64,000 nucleotides of DNA from Helicoverpa zea. Its lineage: Eukaryota > Arthropoda > Insecta > Lepidoptera > Noctuidae. The position numbers and the translations under genes were made by a program. Positions within the stretch are counted from its first letter, which is position 1. Each line of letters opens with the position of its first letter. A model generated the notes under the pieces. The model was not told the DNA's origin and made no database searches. It was given only the letters and a program-made list of their open reading frames with translations. Location of the stretch: positions 8,246,001 through 8,310,000 of the forward strand of contig NC_061461.1 in NCBI RefSeq assembly GCF_022581195.2, read 5' to 3'. This document shows, in pieces, positions 20,947-31,489 of this stretch.

Positions 20947-21609
20947 TCACATCTCTATCTGGTAATAAGTATTATTTTTCATTTTATAGCCACAGCACTC
21001 GCAATAATTGAAATTATCTGCAAAAATATATTATACAATTAATAATGTCTATTGTATAATAAGAGCCAGCCAAGTTCAAGTGGAACTTGCGCATGAAGGG
21101 GTTCATTTCATTATCGAGAAAAACGGTGAAAAAATCGTTTCTGTTTCTGTATGTGTTCATGACACCTCAACACAGGCTATGCGTGTGTAAATATTGAGCC
21201 GCTTACCGAGTATAATGTTGTCGCATTCCACACATCGACTGCACATTTGCTTTTGTTTGCCATCTCTTGCAAATATTTTGCCATTACAAAAATTGCATGT
21301 CACTGGAAGTAAATAAGTACTTATTTTATTTTTAAATGCAGAAGGCTCACAATCCACACTTTAAGAAGAAAACAAAACAAAATTTACTTAAAAACACAAC
21401 CTGCCTACATACCTACTATAAAATACTACACACCATCTTTACGAAGAGCCCTTCGCTCCATCCACTTTCCACAATTGTGACAATGTTTACCAAATGCACG
21501 GAGATTCGGCTGTTAACAAAATGATATAGGTATCATCAAACAAAAGACTAAACGAAGACAGAGACACGACCAACGAAACATTTTATGAAATACTTACGAT
21601 TTTCGGCAT
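20947..21609 (-). CDS. Small zinc-cluster protein, four short exons (uncharacterised)
   Basis: Exons on the minus strand: 21609-21598 (MPKI), 21509-21434, 21302-21207 and 21017-20947, 255 bases and 84 residues. Acceptors are AACAG, TTCCAG and TTGCAG, donors GTAAGT, GTGTGT and GTAAGC, and the phases are consistent (0,1,1). The product carries four closely spaced cysteine pairs: CHNC, CNFC, CSRCVEC and YCECC. The last two pairs are set like a zinc ribbon, and there is a basic linker (WMERRALRKD). I do not recognise the family with certainty. Small Cys-pair proteins of this layout suggest nucleic-acid or protein binding (inference). The last exon either ends at TGA (20949-20947) or is spliced at the GTGAGG overlapping that stop into further exons. 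No single frame reveals this gene because every exon is under 100 bases. Confidence 0.5.
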
Positions 21610-21743
21610 GATGTGTGTAATCCAAACAAAGTAAATGACAATGACATTTGAACAACTAAATGACATTTGAACTAAAACTTCGACTTTGAGGTTATGGTTA
21701 TTATTCTTCTTTCTATGGTTTTTATCGCAATCGGCCAATCTTA

Positions 21744-22244
21744 TGCTACGTTCACACGCGCGCCGCGCAACCCGGCGGGCTGCCTGGCGGGCTGCGCGGC
21801 GTGCAGCCCGTCGCGGGCAGGCGGACATTCAAGCTGTTCACACGCGCGCCGTCGTGTCAGTCAGTGCAAGAATGGCGAGCAGCGAGGATCTCGGTGTTGT
21901 TGCTGTCATAGCCTTTGGCTTAACTTATTTTTATTGGAAAAATAATCAAAATGATGAACGACGTTAACCATTCCGCCATGTTGTTATCTTCGATCGTAGC
22001 GACTTTCTTAGAACGTTTAATCGTCACGAAAGCGCAGGAGAGACTGACTGCCCGCGCGCGTGTAAACAGTCGCCGGGCGCCCGCACATTCATCCTTTGAA
22101 CTTTGCCAAAAAACCGACACTCGACCGATTCGCGGCGTTCACGGGCACGGGCGCGTTCACGGGCTCGGGCGTACCGTTTACACGCTCGTGAACGTGACTG
22201 TGCCCGTTGAATGTCGATTTGAACGCGCGCGTGTGAACGTACCA
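21744..22244 (+). mobile_element. PIF/Harbinger-like MITE with coding remnant
   Basis: Terminal inverted repeats TGCTACGTTCACACGCGCG and CGCGCGTGTGAACGTACCA are flanked by TTA on both sides (21741-21743 and 22245-22247), the 3-bp target duplication of PIF/Harbinger elements. It is 501 bp and strongly GC-rich against the flanks. A start at 21872 opens a 31-residue frame beginning MASSEDLGVVAVIAFG and ending in stop, resembling the N-terminus of a Harbinger nuclease; the rest is missing. The Arg-rich frames on both strands are by-products of the GC-rich termini. Confidence 0.7.
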
Positions 22245-22779
22245 TTAGGTTTAAAGAAAAAACACATAACAAAAAGTATATCATACAAAAGTGTCAAAAA
22301 ATGGTCAAAAACAATATTTTCGCGAAACGTCAACGACTGACGAAAAGTATAAACGTTGGCGATGCGTATCTAAGCAACGTTTATTAACTACCCAAGATGG
22401 CGACTGTGGTTTGCTTGTCAGTGCAATTGAAATTTAACGAAATTCTCCATAATCCGAATTTTGCGGATATATGTTGTCGACTCAAAATTAATATTTTTTT
22501 ATGTTTTGTTATTCATATAAGGTTTCGATCGAGTCTACCGTACCCTTTGACGAAATTATTAATATAGATATGTATAGATTAGGTAGATCTCGCCATTCCA
22601 CCATATAAGTACTAAACGTAATTGTTCTAATACACAAGTTTGTACCAACTACTTTTTATTTACTGTAAAACATGAATAATAATTGATAAAAAACAATGTA
22701 AACAATTGTATAACTTCCAATCAAACTTGTTCGTGTTGTGTACAAATTAAATTATTCTAGAATAATATCTAGACACACG

Positions 22780-23390
22780 GCAGTGTGTCCGCCAAGTTCG
22801 AGCAAAAAAAGCGACACACCGGCCGTGGGTTATATTACACGAACCATTTCGGCCCAAATTCGACCCCCCTGTAACTCAAAATCTATTTTATTTATGCATA
22901 TCAAATTTTTAGTATCTGTTGAGACACCCCCTCACTTATCTAAAATACAAAATTTCATTAATATACCTATTGTAGGTCTTGAGATATTGACGTCAGAAAA
23001 TAGCTATTTTTACTATACACTCACTGACTGACTGATTCACTGACTCACTCATCAAAAACCTAGACCACTTCCAATGGTCGTATTGACTTGAAATTTGGCA
23101 TGGAGGTAGGTCTTTATGTCAAGGTAAAGGAAAAAATCTGAAAATGGCCAAGTGTGAGTCGGTTTCAAAATAATGAAGGTGTTTTATACCCGGTGTAAAT
23201 TTATACCCCTAAGGAACTAAAACTACTAAATTTATCTATATTTATATAATATATCTTCGAATGGTACAAAGGTTTGTATTTAGTCAAAGTAAAGTAAAAA
23301 TCTGAAAACGGCCAAGTGTGAATCACTTTCGAAAATAACGAATGTGTAACTTTGATCCACGAACATAATATATGATAACATGTCATGTCA
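22780..23390 (-). repeat. Interspersed repeat, second copy of the 5090-5550 family
   Basis: ACTGACTGACTGATTCACTG and GACTTGAAATTTGGCATGG are the inverse of the 5150-5220 motifs. AATCTGAAAA(T/C)GGCCAAGTG occurs twice (about 23137 and 23294), an internal direct repeat of about 157 bp. No coding capacity. Confidence 0.5.
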
Positions 23391-23554
23391 GTCAGTTGAT
23401 AAATCTAGTCCATTTATTTAATCTAGTTCATTTCTTTGTAAGAAACATAGTGCATATAAAAAAATCTAAAAGATAGTATAAATGAGACATTTCTTTAACT
23501 AACTTCATCATAAGAAAAAATAAAAATAAACAACCTTACAAAAATAAATGAAAT

Positions 23555-23919
23555 CCCACCCAAAACAAAAATGTGAAAGACTGCCAAGTTCGATAATATG
23601 GGAATGCTTCGCCTATAAAAGAAGTGAGATCTGAATAAGTACCAAGTTCCATACACATAGGTACCTCAGTTAAAAATAGTTGCTTTTTAATGATGTTACT
23701 TGGCAAGTTTTAATAGAAAATTAAATACTTGATTCATTGCGTTTAGTAGGTTTATAACGGTGTATGAAAACTTGCCAAGTAACATCATTAAAAAGTAACT
23801 ATTTTTAACTGAGGTATGTGTATGGAACTTGGTACTTATTCAGATCTCACTTCTTTTATAGGCGAAGCATTCCCATATTATCGAACTTGACAGTCTTTCA
23901 CATTTTTGTTTTGGGTGGG
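23555..23919. repeat. Fold-back element with about 155-bp inverted arms
   Basis: The left arm (23555-23711, starting CCCACCCAAAACAAAAATGT) and right arm (23767-23919, ending TTTGTTTTGGGTGGG) are near-perfect reverse complements around a 55-bp loop. The start motif and the AAA-GCC layout resemble the fold-back element at 4343-4984, so they may be one family. Confidence 0.75.
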
Positions 23920-24614
23920 TTTTTATTACGTGTTTATTCATTTCTTTTATGTGATAAAAGCTGACTCACACTGAAATGTTTATGATGTTTTTAAATAACA
24001 AATCAAATTAATTTACTTTAAGTAGTTTTTTTTTAAATATACTAACAATATATTGTTGTATGATGTAAGTATACCTATTGGTATCTTTCAAGGTAGGTAC
24101 CTATATTTTTATGATAGCAAGCAACGCGATATTGCTATAATATTTTCAAGTAGGCGTTACTGAACTCGCACATCTCAATTATCTTGTAGAATTCAATAGA
24201 AAAAATAAGTAAAAGACCACCTGTAGCTCTGTAAATAACTCTAATTATTAACGAATAAACTTATCTCACAAAGCCAATCTTTATGGAAAGGAGAATCACC
24301 ACTTTAAAGTGTTAAAAAAGATTTAACTAAACCTCGCATTTAAGAAAAGCCATTTTGGAGCCTTAAACGAATGGAACAATGTAATTTGGGGAGATATTTA
24401 TTTATTTTTAAACAAAGTTTATTTTGCATTTCTTTGTGAGGTTTTTTCTCAAAAAGGCACAAAGTATTTTTTAGCATATTAAATAGTGACTGCGTTTTTC
24501 TGAGTTTTTTTGAATTCTACTATGTACAGTCTACTATGTAGCTAAATAGAAAAAAAATACATGTACTAGATTATTCTAAATTAAACTAATTTTACTTGTT
24601 GCCTTTACAAATAT

Positions 24615-24806
24615 TGCTAGCTAGCCATTTTCCCGCAGATTCACCCGTGTCCGAGGGAATTACTAACCGTGCCGGGTTAAAATATAGCCCATGTTATTTG
24701 AGAAGAGTGTAGCGTTCCTTAGTAAAATAATTATTCAATTCACTTCTATGGTTTCAGAGCCGTTAGAGTACAAACAAACAAAACCGCGTTTCCGCTTTAT
24801 TATATG
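24615..24806 (-). repeat. Helitron fragment, minus orientation
   Basis: GCTAGCTAGCCATTTTCCCG at one end and AGAGTACAAACAAACAAAAC at the other match, in reverse, the 3' and 5' parts of the lepidopteran Helitrons. Confidence 0.5.
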
Positions 24807-25100
24807 TACTTACCTATTACTACCTTATCGATGGCTCAAATAAAAAAGTTTTACAAACACTCCGTACCTATGCAGCTATGTTAAATTATCAATGCACGAT
24901 TGCCTTCATTTGTTAATCCAGAGTAGATAATACCAACGCTAACTAGTGTTTGCTTTCTGCCACATTATGTAGTCAATACTTTAGTTAAATTAATTAACAT
25001 TTGGTTTAGTTGATGAATGTTAATTTGCAGGGTAATTGAGGTTGAAATAAAGTTTAAACACGGAAGGAAATATGAATTAAAATAAGTTTTCTTATTGCAG

Positions 25101-25324
25101 TTCCCGTAACAGATCACGAAGGCCGTCTCGCTCCAGCTACCAGGAACGCAACAGGAGGAGGTGGCCCGAGCGCCGCCGGCCTTCCTCCAACAGTGAGCAT
25201 AGACACCACTCCAGGCCCTCGGAGTACTACTCCCCGCCGTACAAGCATCATACCTACGACCCTGAGGATGAGGACGAACACAGTGACTATGCCCTCTATT
25301 GCAGGAAACGTTTATTCGTTTAAA
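25101..25324 (+). CDS. Orphan Ser/Arg-rich terminal exon (possible pseudogene)
   Basis: Preceded by a good acceptor (TTTTCTTATTGCAG), the exon opens in phase 2 with SRNRSRRPSRSSYQER, continues RRRWPERRRPSS and HHSRPSEYYSPPYKHH, then an acidic PEDEDEHSDYALYCRKR, and stops at 25322-25324. It is about 60% GC in a region near 30%, with clear coding bias, no internal stop over 73 codons and no in-frame ATG, so it must be joined to an upstream exon. AATAAA follows at 25397-25402, as for a terminal exon. I find no partner exon upstream in this window. It may be the 3' exon of a gene lying further left, an alternative terminal exon, or a retrocopied fragment. RS-type composition suggests an RNA-processing or nuclear protein, but the family is not recognised. 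TATTGCAG also recurs at 25297-25304, a second possible acceptor. Confidence 0.4.
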
Positions 25325-25396
25325 TTATCTCACAGGTTAAAGAGTGATTTCTGGTAATATAACTACCCGCAGTCAGAGTCGTTACGAGCGATATAT

Positions 25397-25402
25397 AATA
25401 AA
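25397..25402 (+). terminator. Poly(A) signal after the SR-rich exon
   Basis: AATAAA 73 bases after the stop of the orphan exon. Its position supports a terminal exon, but AATAAA is common in AT-rich DNA. Confidence 0.35.
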
Positions 25403-25847
25403 GTAAACCATTCACTTATTTCAGGAAGTTTTCTGGCAAATTAATATTTCATTATGAAAGAAATATTAAAATACTATTTTTATTTAAAGTAAAATACCTC
25501 GTAAAGAAAAAAACATGCAAAACCGTACGTTTACGAAAAATATCGTTTCAATATTTTTTATTCAAATATAATTTTTAACGTACCCATGAGTTTGGTTGTG
25601 CCAAAAACGAATCCATGGATGTGCCATAAGTCGGCGGGGTCAGTATTATACAGAGTAAGGTCGCCAATATTAGATAGAGTAAACATATTATATTCATAAC
25701 CCTTCAGTATAAGTCTCAATAAAGAAGTGCAGTCACGTGTTGCTAAAGTGATTTTTATACAGAAATCAAGACTTCATAAAATTCAAGTAATCTTAAAAAA
25801 GCTTTTTTTAGTCTACTGTGTTGTTACACAAATATTATAGTTTTACT

Positions 25848-26030
25848 AGCTTCCGCCGGCGGCTTCGCCCGCGTGGTGTGTTGATAAAAAGTAGCCTATG
25901 TGTTAATCCAGGGTATCACCTATTTTCATACCAAATTTCAATCAAATCAGTCAAGCCGTTTTTGCGTGATTGAATAACAAACATACATCCATACATTCTC
26001 ACAAACTTTCACATTTATAATATAAGTAGG
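25848..26030 (-). mobile_element. Non-autonomous Helitron-like repeat
   Basis: The minus strand begins ATCCTACTTATATTATAAAT, continues GTGAAAGTTTGTGAGAATG, and ends GCCGCCGGCGGAAGCTAGT. These are ends and body typical of another lepidopteran Helitron subfamily. Confidence 0.65.
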
Positions 26031-26404
26031 ATATAAGTAGGATAAAGCCGCTTTCACACTAGCAGATTTTCCCGACGTAAGAAAATCGATCCTATACATA
26101 CTTACAATCTGCGCGGCAAAAAGTCTGTCTCGCTTGATTTCAGATGTTATTGTTCAAATCGCTTATTGCCAATTGTTTCTTGCGCGTATACACACGGCGA
26201 TGACAATACATAGACATCGAAAAAAAAAATGCTGGTCTGAAAACGTTCTTAAATTTCTTTTCATTGACTATATAAACGTCCGATTTTCACGTAACCACTG
26301 CTTTCACTGAAAATCGAACATAAAAATTCATAGGAAACATTTTTTAAGAAAACTTACGTTTATGTCGGTAATCTTGGAATTTAGACGCTAATGTCTCTAA
26401 TTTT

Positions 26405-27840
26405 ATGCCTAAGGCCTTTTTTTTTTTTTTTTTTAGCGACGTAAAATCATCAAATGACCCCTCCCGCTGTGGGTTAGCAGCGGTGAGGGAGTGTCAGACT
26501 CTTACTGACTAAAATCGTCGTGTTCCGTCATAGACCTTTTATGTACCAGGGCCGCGGTATCTCTTTCGAACAACCCGCAGCCCCGGCAGGCCTTGGCCCT
26601 GCTGGGCCCCGCTGGGGTTGCTGACATCTCTTTGAGGAGCGCGTGGAACAACGCGCGCCGTCGACACGGGTCTGTCGTCTAGAAAGACAGAGGGACGATG
26701 AGCCACCCGAACTCACCGCCCACAGACCCACGCCTACGGTGGCCGGGAGTCATCTCGCGACACCCGGCGCCCATGGTGTCTACCTGGTCCAGCGCGGCGG
26801 CCGGGATGAGAGGTTCGAACTCTCTGGCGTTCCGCCTCCTCCTTCTCGAGCATGACCGCTTCGCAGAAGGAGGCGACGGCATCCCATTCCCTCTCGCCCC
26901 GGACCATGGCCTGAACCAGGGCCGGACGCGAGAGGTCGCCGCCGCCCAAAGCCTCGACGAGGACCCGGCGGTGCCCTTCCCAAGCGGGGCACACCTGGAC
27001 TGTGTGGTCCACCGTGTCCTCGGGGCTGTCCGCACAATGGTGACACCCGGGCGCCTCCTCACGACCGATGCGGTGCAGGTACCTCCCGAAACAACCGTGT
27101 CCGGTGAGGACCTGCGTCATGCGGTACGTGAGGGCGCCGTGACTCCTCCCGAGCCACTCCTCAAAGAGGGGACTTATCGCCACGATGGTGGCGTGCCCTG
27201 CACTGGGTTGCGACAGTCGCTCCCTCCAGGCCACCATGAGATCGCGCCGGAGCTCCGCCCGCTGCGAGACAACTTGCCGCGGCAACGGGGTTTCTCCCCG
27301 GCGCTGAGCCTCCTCGTGCCAGTCGTACAGGCGCAAGAAGACCCTCGCCTCCAGATCCCACGGTGGCAGTCCAGCAAGTAGGCCAGCTGCTTCGCGGGAA
27401 ATCGTGCGGTACCCCCGGATTAGCCAAATGGCTATCACCCTTTGGGGCACGTTCAGGTAGTGTACAGCCCGCGGCCGTACCGAACGTGCCCATACCGGGG
27501 CCCCGTAAAGGGCCATGGACCGCATGACCCCCGCGTAGAGTCTGCGGCAGGGGGCGTTTGGGCCGCCCAGGTTGGGCAGGAGCCGCTTGAATGCAGCACC
27601 TGCTCTCTCCAGCTTGGGGCCCAAACGTCGGAAATGCTCGACGAAGTTCCACCGGCCGTCGAGGACGAGTCCCAGGTATTTCATCGCCCTCTCGACGCCG
27701 ATGGTAACCCCCCCCACCGTGACCTGGGAGCCTGAAGGTGGCGCGTTCCGAAGCCCATGAAAGCACATGGCCTCGGATTTGTGCAAGGCCACCTCCAGGC
27801 CCAGCAGCTGGATCCTCTCGATGACTGATGCCTAAGGCCT
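26405..27840 (-). mobile_element. 5'-truncated R1-clade non-LTR retrotransposon with target duplication
   Basis: The insertion body is 26418-27827. It ends (minus strand) in a poly(A) tail of about 17 bases at 26418-26434 and is flanked by the 13-bp direct repeat ATGCCTAAGGCCT at 26405-26417 and 27828-27840. It is GC-rich, unlike the flanks. The combination of 5' truncation, poly(A) and target duplication shows LINE-style target-primed insertion. The intact frame and crisp duplication suggest a recent event. Confidence 0.88.
26734..27827 (-). pseudogene. R1-clade reverse transcriptase, C-terminal fragment
   Basis: The open frame begins at the truncation point with IERIQLLGLEVALHKSEAM, the end of the palm region. 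It then has AMKYLGLVLDGRW and GYRTISREAAGLLAGLPPW (the thumb/post-RT region typical of R1-type ORF2), and a C-terminal zinc knuckle GCHHCADSPEDTVDHTVQVC. About 360 codons remain, against roughly 1000 for a full ORF2. The endonuclease and the catalytic YxDD region are missing, so it cannot move by itself. The large plus-strand frame (26698-27381) is its antisense shadow. Confidence 0.85.
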
Positions 27841-29008
27841 AAGACATGATTAATTTAACAGCCTACAAGTGTGTCAGTCAAGCTTATAAGGCAATAATTA
27901 ACATTATTATGCACAAAATGAACCAGTAATGCATAAAATAATGATATCTTGAACACTATAAAATGATAAATACTTAGTGGAACTAAGGTGGCCTTTTAAT
28001 GGTCATTGACATTAGAGCGGCAGGTGATAGGTTAATTTGTAGTTTTCTGTCTGGGAATATATGTATTATATTGCGTTTTGTAATACATATAGAAGAAAAT
28101 GCGGTCGTGTTTTGTATCAGGTAAGTACCTAATTTATGCTTAAGATAGGGAAAGGATAATATACCATAACAGATTTGACTGTATATAATTGGCACATTGA
28201 CTTAAGTAATTCTTAAGGCTCACAAAATAATAATTAACAATGTAACAATTAACGTTCAAAACCTGTAAAATCCTATAAAACCCTCTTTAATTTTTTGGAA
28301 ATCACTGTTGCATGAAGAACATTTTGTAACTTAAATTTGAATATTCCAAAGGCTTTCATATTAATTAGTTGCAGGTAGATAAATCAGGTAGTCCTCTAGT
28401 AATTAAAATGTCACCTACAAACGTATTTTGATGTAAATGCAACGTATCTAAAGTGGAAATGAAATAAATACCTACAATTTATTAATATTATTTTCATTCC
28501 ATGTTATTGTATTGCCTATCAATAGTATACATATTATTTTGCAATACATTTTAAACTTGCACGTCAAACACAGATACATGCAAACAGAATATTTTGTTTA
28601 ATTAAAACTATATTTCTCTTTTTCACCTATTTTCTGATAAGGCGATTTTGTTGAACCAGCAGTAGAGATGGCCGACTATTTCGTACTAAATTTATTTATT
28701 TATTAGCAAAGGGTGACCAACAGCTTTTGTGTACAAATGAACAAAAATATGGGGTTTTAAGGAGTAAAGGGCTTACACAGTTGCCAATTACAGGTGAACT
28801 AACATTCACGAACATATATTATGTGTGGTAACTTAAACTAGATAAATTGAGTAAAATAAACTTTAGCACGAACTGACATCTGCTTTTAATAATAAAAATT
28901 GAAAGGACCAACTCCCATTTTGTCATTAGAAAAATTGTTGTCATATTTTCTGAACTTATTTTGAAGCTCACAAAAGACGTTATTTGAAGCATGAAACCAT
29001 AAAACTGA
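27841..29008. other. AT-rich intergenic DNA, nothing recognised
   Basis: No exon of a known family and no clear repeat boundaries. The frame at 27983-28195 has no recognisable domain. Confidence 0.35.
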
Positions 29009-29075
29009 AACCAGCATGTCGATTCTATAAAATATCACAACTCACTTCGACATCACTCTCACTTCGACTTCGATC

Positions 29076-29400
29076 TAAAGGTAGAATTCCGTGGACGCGA
29101 CAATAGTCAACCTTTGAAAATGTATGGCACCGTTGTCGAGGCCCGTGACAGTCGCGCGCGGCCGACGAATTTCGTAAGCTGCTCGCGGCATTGTCAAAAA
29201 TTTAATTCTGGTTTTACTAAAATTCTATAGATGTTATTAAGCGCTAGACCATGTTGAGAAGCGTACGGCCGCGAGCGGCTCACGAAATTCGTCGTCCGCG
29301 CGCGACTGTCGCAGCCCTCGGCAGCGGTGCCATACATTTTCATAGGTTGACTTTTGTCGCGCGCGGCTGCGACAATCGCGACCCACGGAATTCTACCTTA
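29076..29400. mobile_element. GC-rich fold-back MITE
   Basis: Arms TAAAGGTAGAATTCCGTGG... and ...CCACGGAATTCTACCTTA run inward for about 110-130 bp and include AATGTATGGCACCG and GACAGTCGCGCGCGG on both sides in inverse orientation. They flank a short AT-rich centre. Non-coding. Confidence 0.7.
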
Positions 29401-29517
29401 AAGTTTCGTGATTGACATTGTCAAACTACACTAGCGCTTCACTATCGAGCGTGTTGACAAGTTGAACTAAATCAAAGTCGAGATTTTGACAGATTTGTCA
29501 AAATCTGTCTATCTATA

Positions 29518-31413
29518 GGGGAGGTAGGGGAGAGATGGGCAGTTGGGAGACATGATCAAATCAGAATAAAAGGGGGGTCCTTTTATTCTGATTTCTGATC
29601 ATAGTTTTGTTTTTTTTTAATTGGGTAGTTTACGTTACCGACTGGTAACGGTGTTCATCCATAGACTATCTGTCATTTCTGTGAGTTGTCAAGAACAAAC
29701 ACTCGTAAAAGTACTTAAATATTTTGTTGCGGTTTCGGATCGTTATAAAGAGAAAACTAATGAAAGGTATGTGTATTTTCTATTATTAATTATTGATTGT
29801 CAAAATCTCCAGTTACAATTATAGTAAGTCGATGCAATCCACACCTATTATACCTTTAGAAGAGAGTACTACAGCAATAGTTAATGGGCCCCACGTTTTT
29901 ATTTTAGTCTAATATGACCGGGACCACCTACGTAGGTTGACAGGTAAGTAACTATTTTTTATTTTCTAGTTTTCAGTGCACATAAGATAAAACCGTTTAA
30001 CTTAAAAGTTTTTTTACCGATTTTTTTTTCATAAACTAAGTCAAAAGTGTCCAATGCTCTCTATGGTAGGGAGGCTTTTCTTCGTCAGTGAAAATTTGTG
30101 AGGTTATAAATCTGCGCGAAAAATCCTTTATAGAATCTTGTTTCAGGTACCGTTGCCAACTTGATCTAGAGACTATTATATTTAAAATAGTGTTTAAATA
30201 AAGTTCTAAGTGTTTTAAAGTGATTAAGTGCCTACATTTAACGATGGCTAGAATGTTGTTGTTCCTCCCACTGGCTTCGACTTCGCTCTCTGGCATTTTG
30301 CGTTCTCACGAAACCCTTCGCCAGGCCAGGGTTTTGCTCCATAAACTCAACCAGAGTTTCAACCTGAGCCGACGAAGGGTGAGACGACCTGTCATTTGGA
30401 CTGAAATTATTGTTGGATTAATAAAATAAACACTTCTTTAATTAATATTATTTTTAACTTTATAACAAGAAATATAAAATTACTTCATGATTTTATCACA
30501 ATTACGGCGAAAACCGGCGAAAACAAACAAGCTTAAACACAATATGAAGACAGAAGATACCCGATATATTACTTTCCTCTATGACAGAAGAGAAGAAAAT
30601 ATTGTCCACAGATTAATAATGGTATTGGCGCTGTCAGTATTTTTTTTCGTAGGGTAAGCATAGATTATATTCACAGCACGAATTTAGAGATTTCTGTTTA
30701 TTTTATACTTAAAAGCTGCCTCAAATTCCTTACAATAACAAATTATAACTAAAACATCATATTTAGCTAAAATTCTGTGTCAAAACTGATAAAATTAAAA
30801 ACTGATTAATCTCGGTTGACATTTTGTCGAGTGGGGAAGTCACTAGCACAGCATTGGTCGATGTCGAGCTCACTTCACTTCGCAAGTGATTAGGTGATGT
30901 TTACAGAATGCAAAATCAAGGTCGTTCTGAATCGAATGCGAAGTGAGAGTGAATAGCGAAGTGAAATGCGAGTTGTTGTTCGAATTTTATAGAATCGACG
31001 TGCAGGCAGGCCTTGGCCCTGTTGCGCCCCGCTGGGGTTGCTGACAGTATTCTACTTGTGTAGCCCTTTCATTTGATACCCATATTGAGGGGGCTGTGCC
31101 ATTTTGTGCCGGCGGCCATATTGGATTTAATTAAAGGTGTATACAAAATTTCAGACCAATCGGTTGACAGGAAGAGGGTGAAATTTGAATTACTAAATTT
31201 GATCCAAGAATAAATAATAAAACAAACGGGGTGAGCTAAATAAAACCGTTTAAATATCTCGTAATGTTGAAACTGATTGTAATTTTTAGGAAAGCTCTTT
31301 CATTATATCTAGCCGAATATAAGAAATGGCAATAAAAGTTGATAATGATCTGTAAAATCTGATTTTTTATGCAATAAATTGTGAAAAAGTGCCCATCCCT
31401 CCCCTACCTCCCC
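29518..31413. mobile_element. DNA element with GGGGAGGTAGGGG termini and TA flanks
   Basis: Starts GGGGAGGTAGGGGAGAGATG and ends with the reverse complement (CATCCCTCCCCTACCTCCCC), flanked by TA on both sides. That is a Tc1/mariner/pogo-like TA duplication. It holds a 69-residue frame (30220-30429) followed by AATAAA, and a possible donor AATGAAAG|GTATGTG near 29766, but no transposase motif that I can name. Length about 1.9 kb. Confidence 0.5.
31006..31047. repeat. 41-bp orphan copy of R1-type 3' sequence
   Basis: GCAGGCCTTGGCCCTGTTGC continuing to GGGGTTGCTGACA matches 26586-26626 in the R1 element's 3' region with 2 mismatches. No adjoining R1 sequence is present. It is followed directly by another interspersed repeat (TTTGATACCCATATTGAGG). 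Confidence 0.6.
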
Positions 31414-31489
31414 TAAAGTATGAAATGACATTACGAATCGAAGTGAAATGCGAGTTGTTGATCGAGTTTTATAGAATCCCAGTACAGAT

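Noticed and set aside
21583..22340. Several Arg/Ala-rich overlapping frames on both strands
   Set aside because: They come from CG-rich inverted ends of the Harbinger-like MITE; only the short MASSEDL frame looks like a protein remnant.
26698..27381. 227-residue plus-strand open frame
   Set aside because: Antisense to the R1 reverse transcriptase fragment. Its openness follows from the GC-rich codons of the minus-strand frame.
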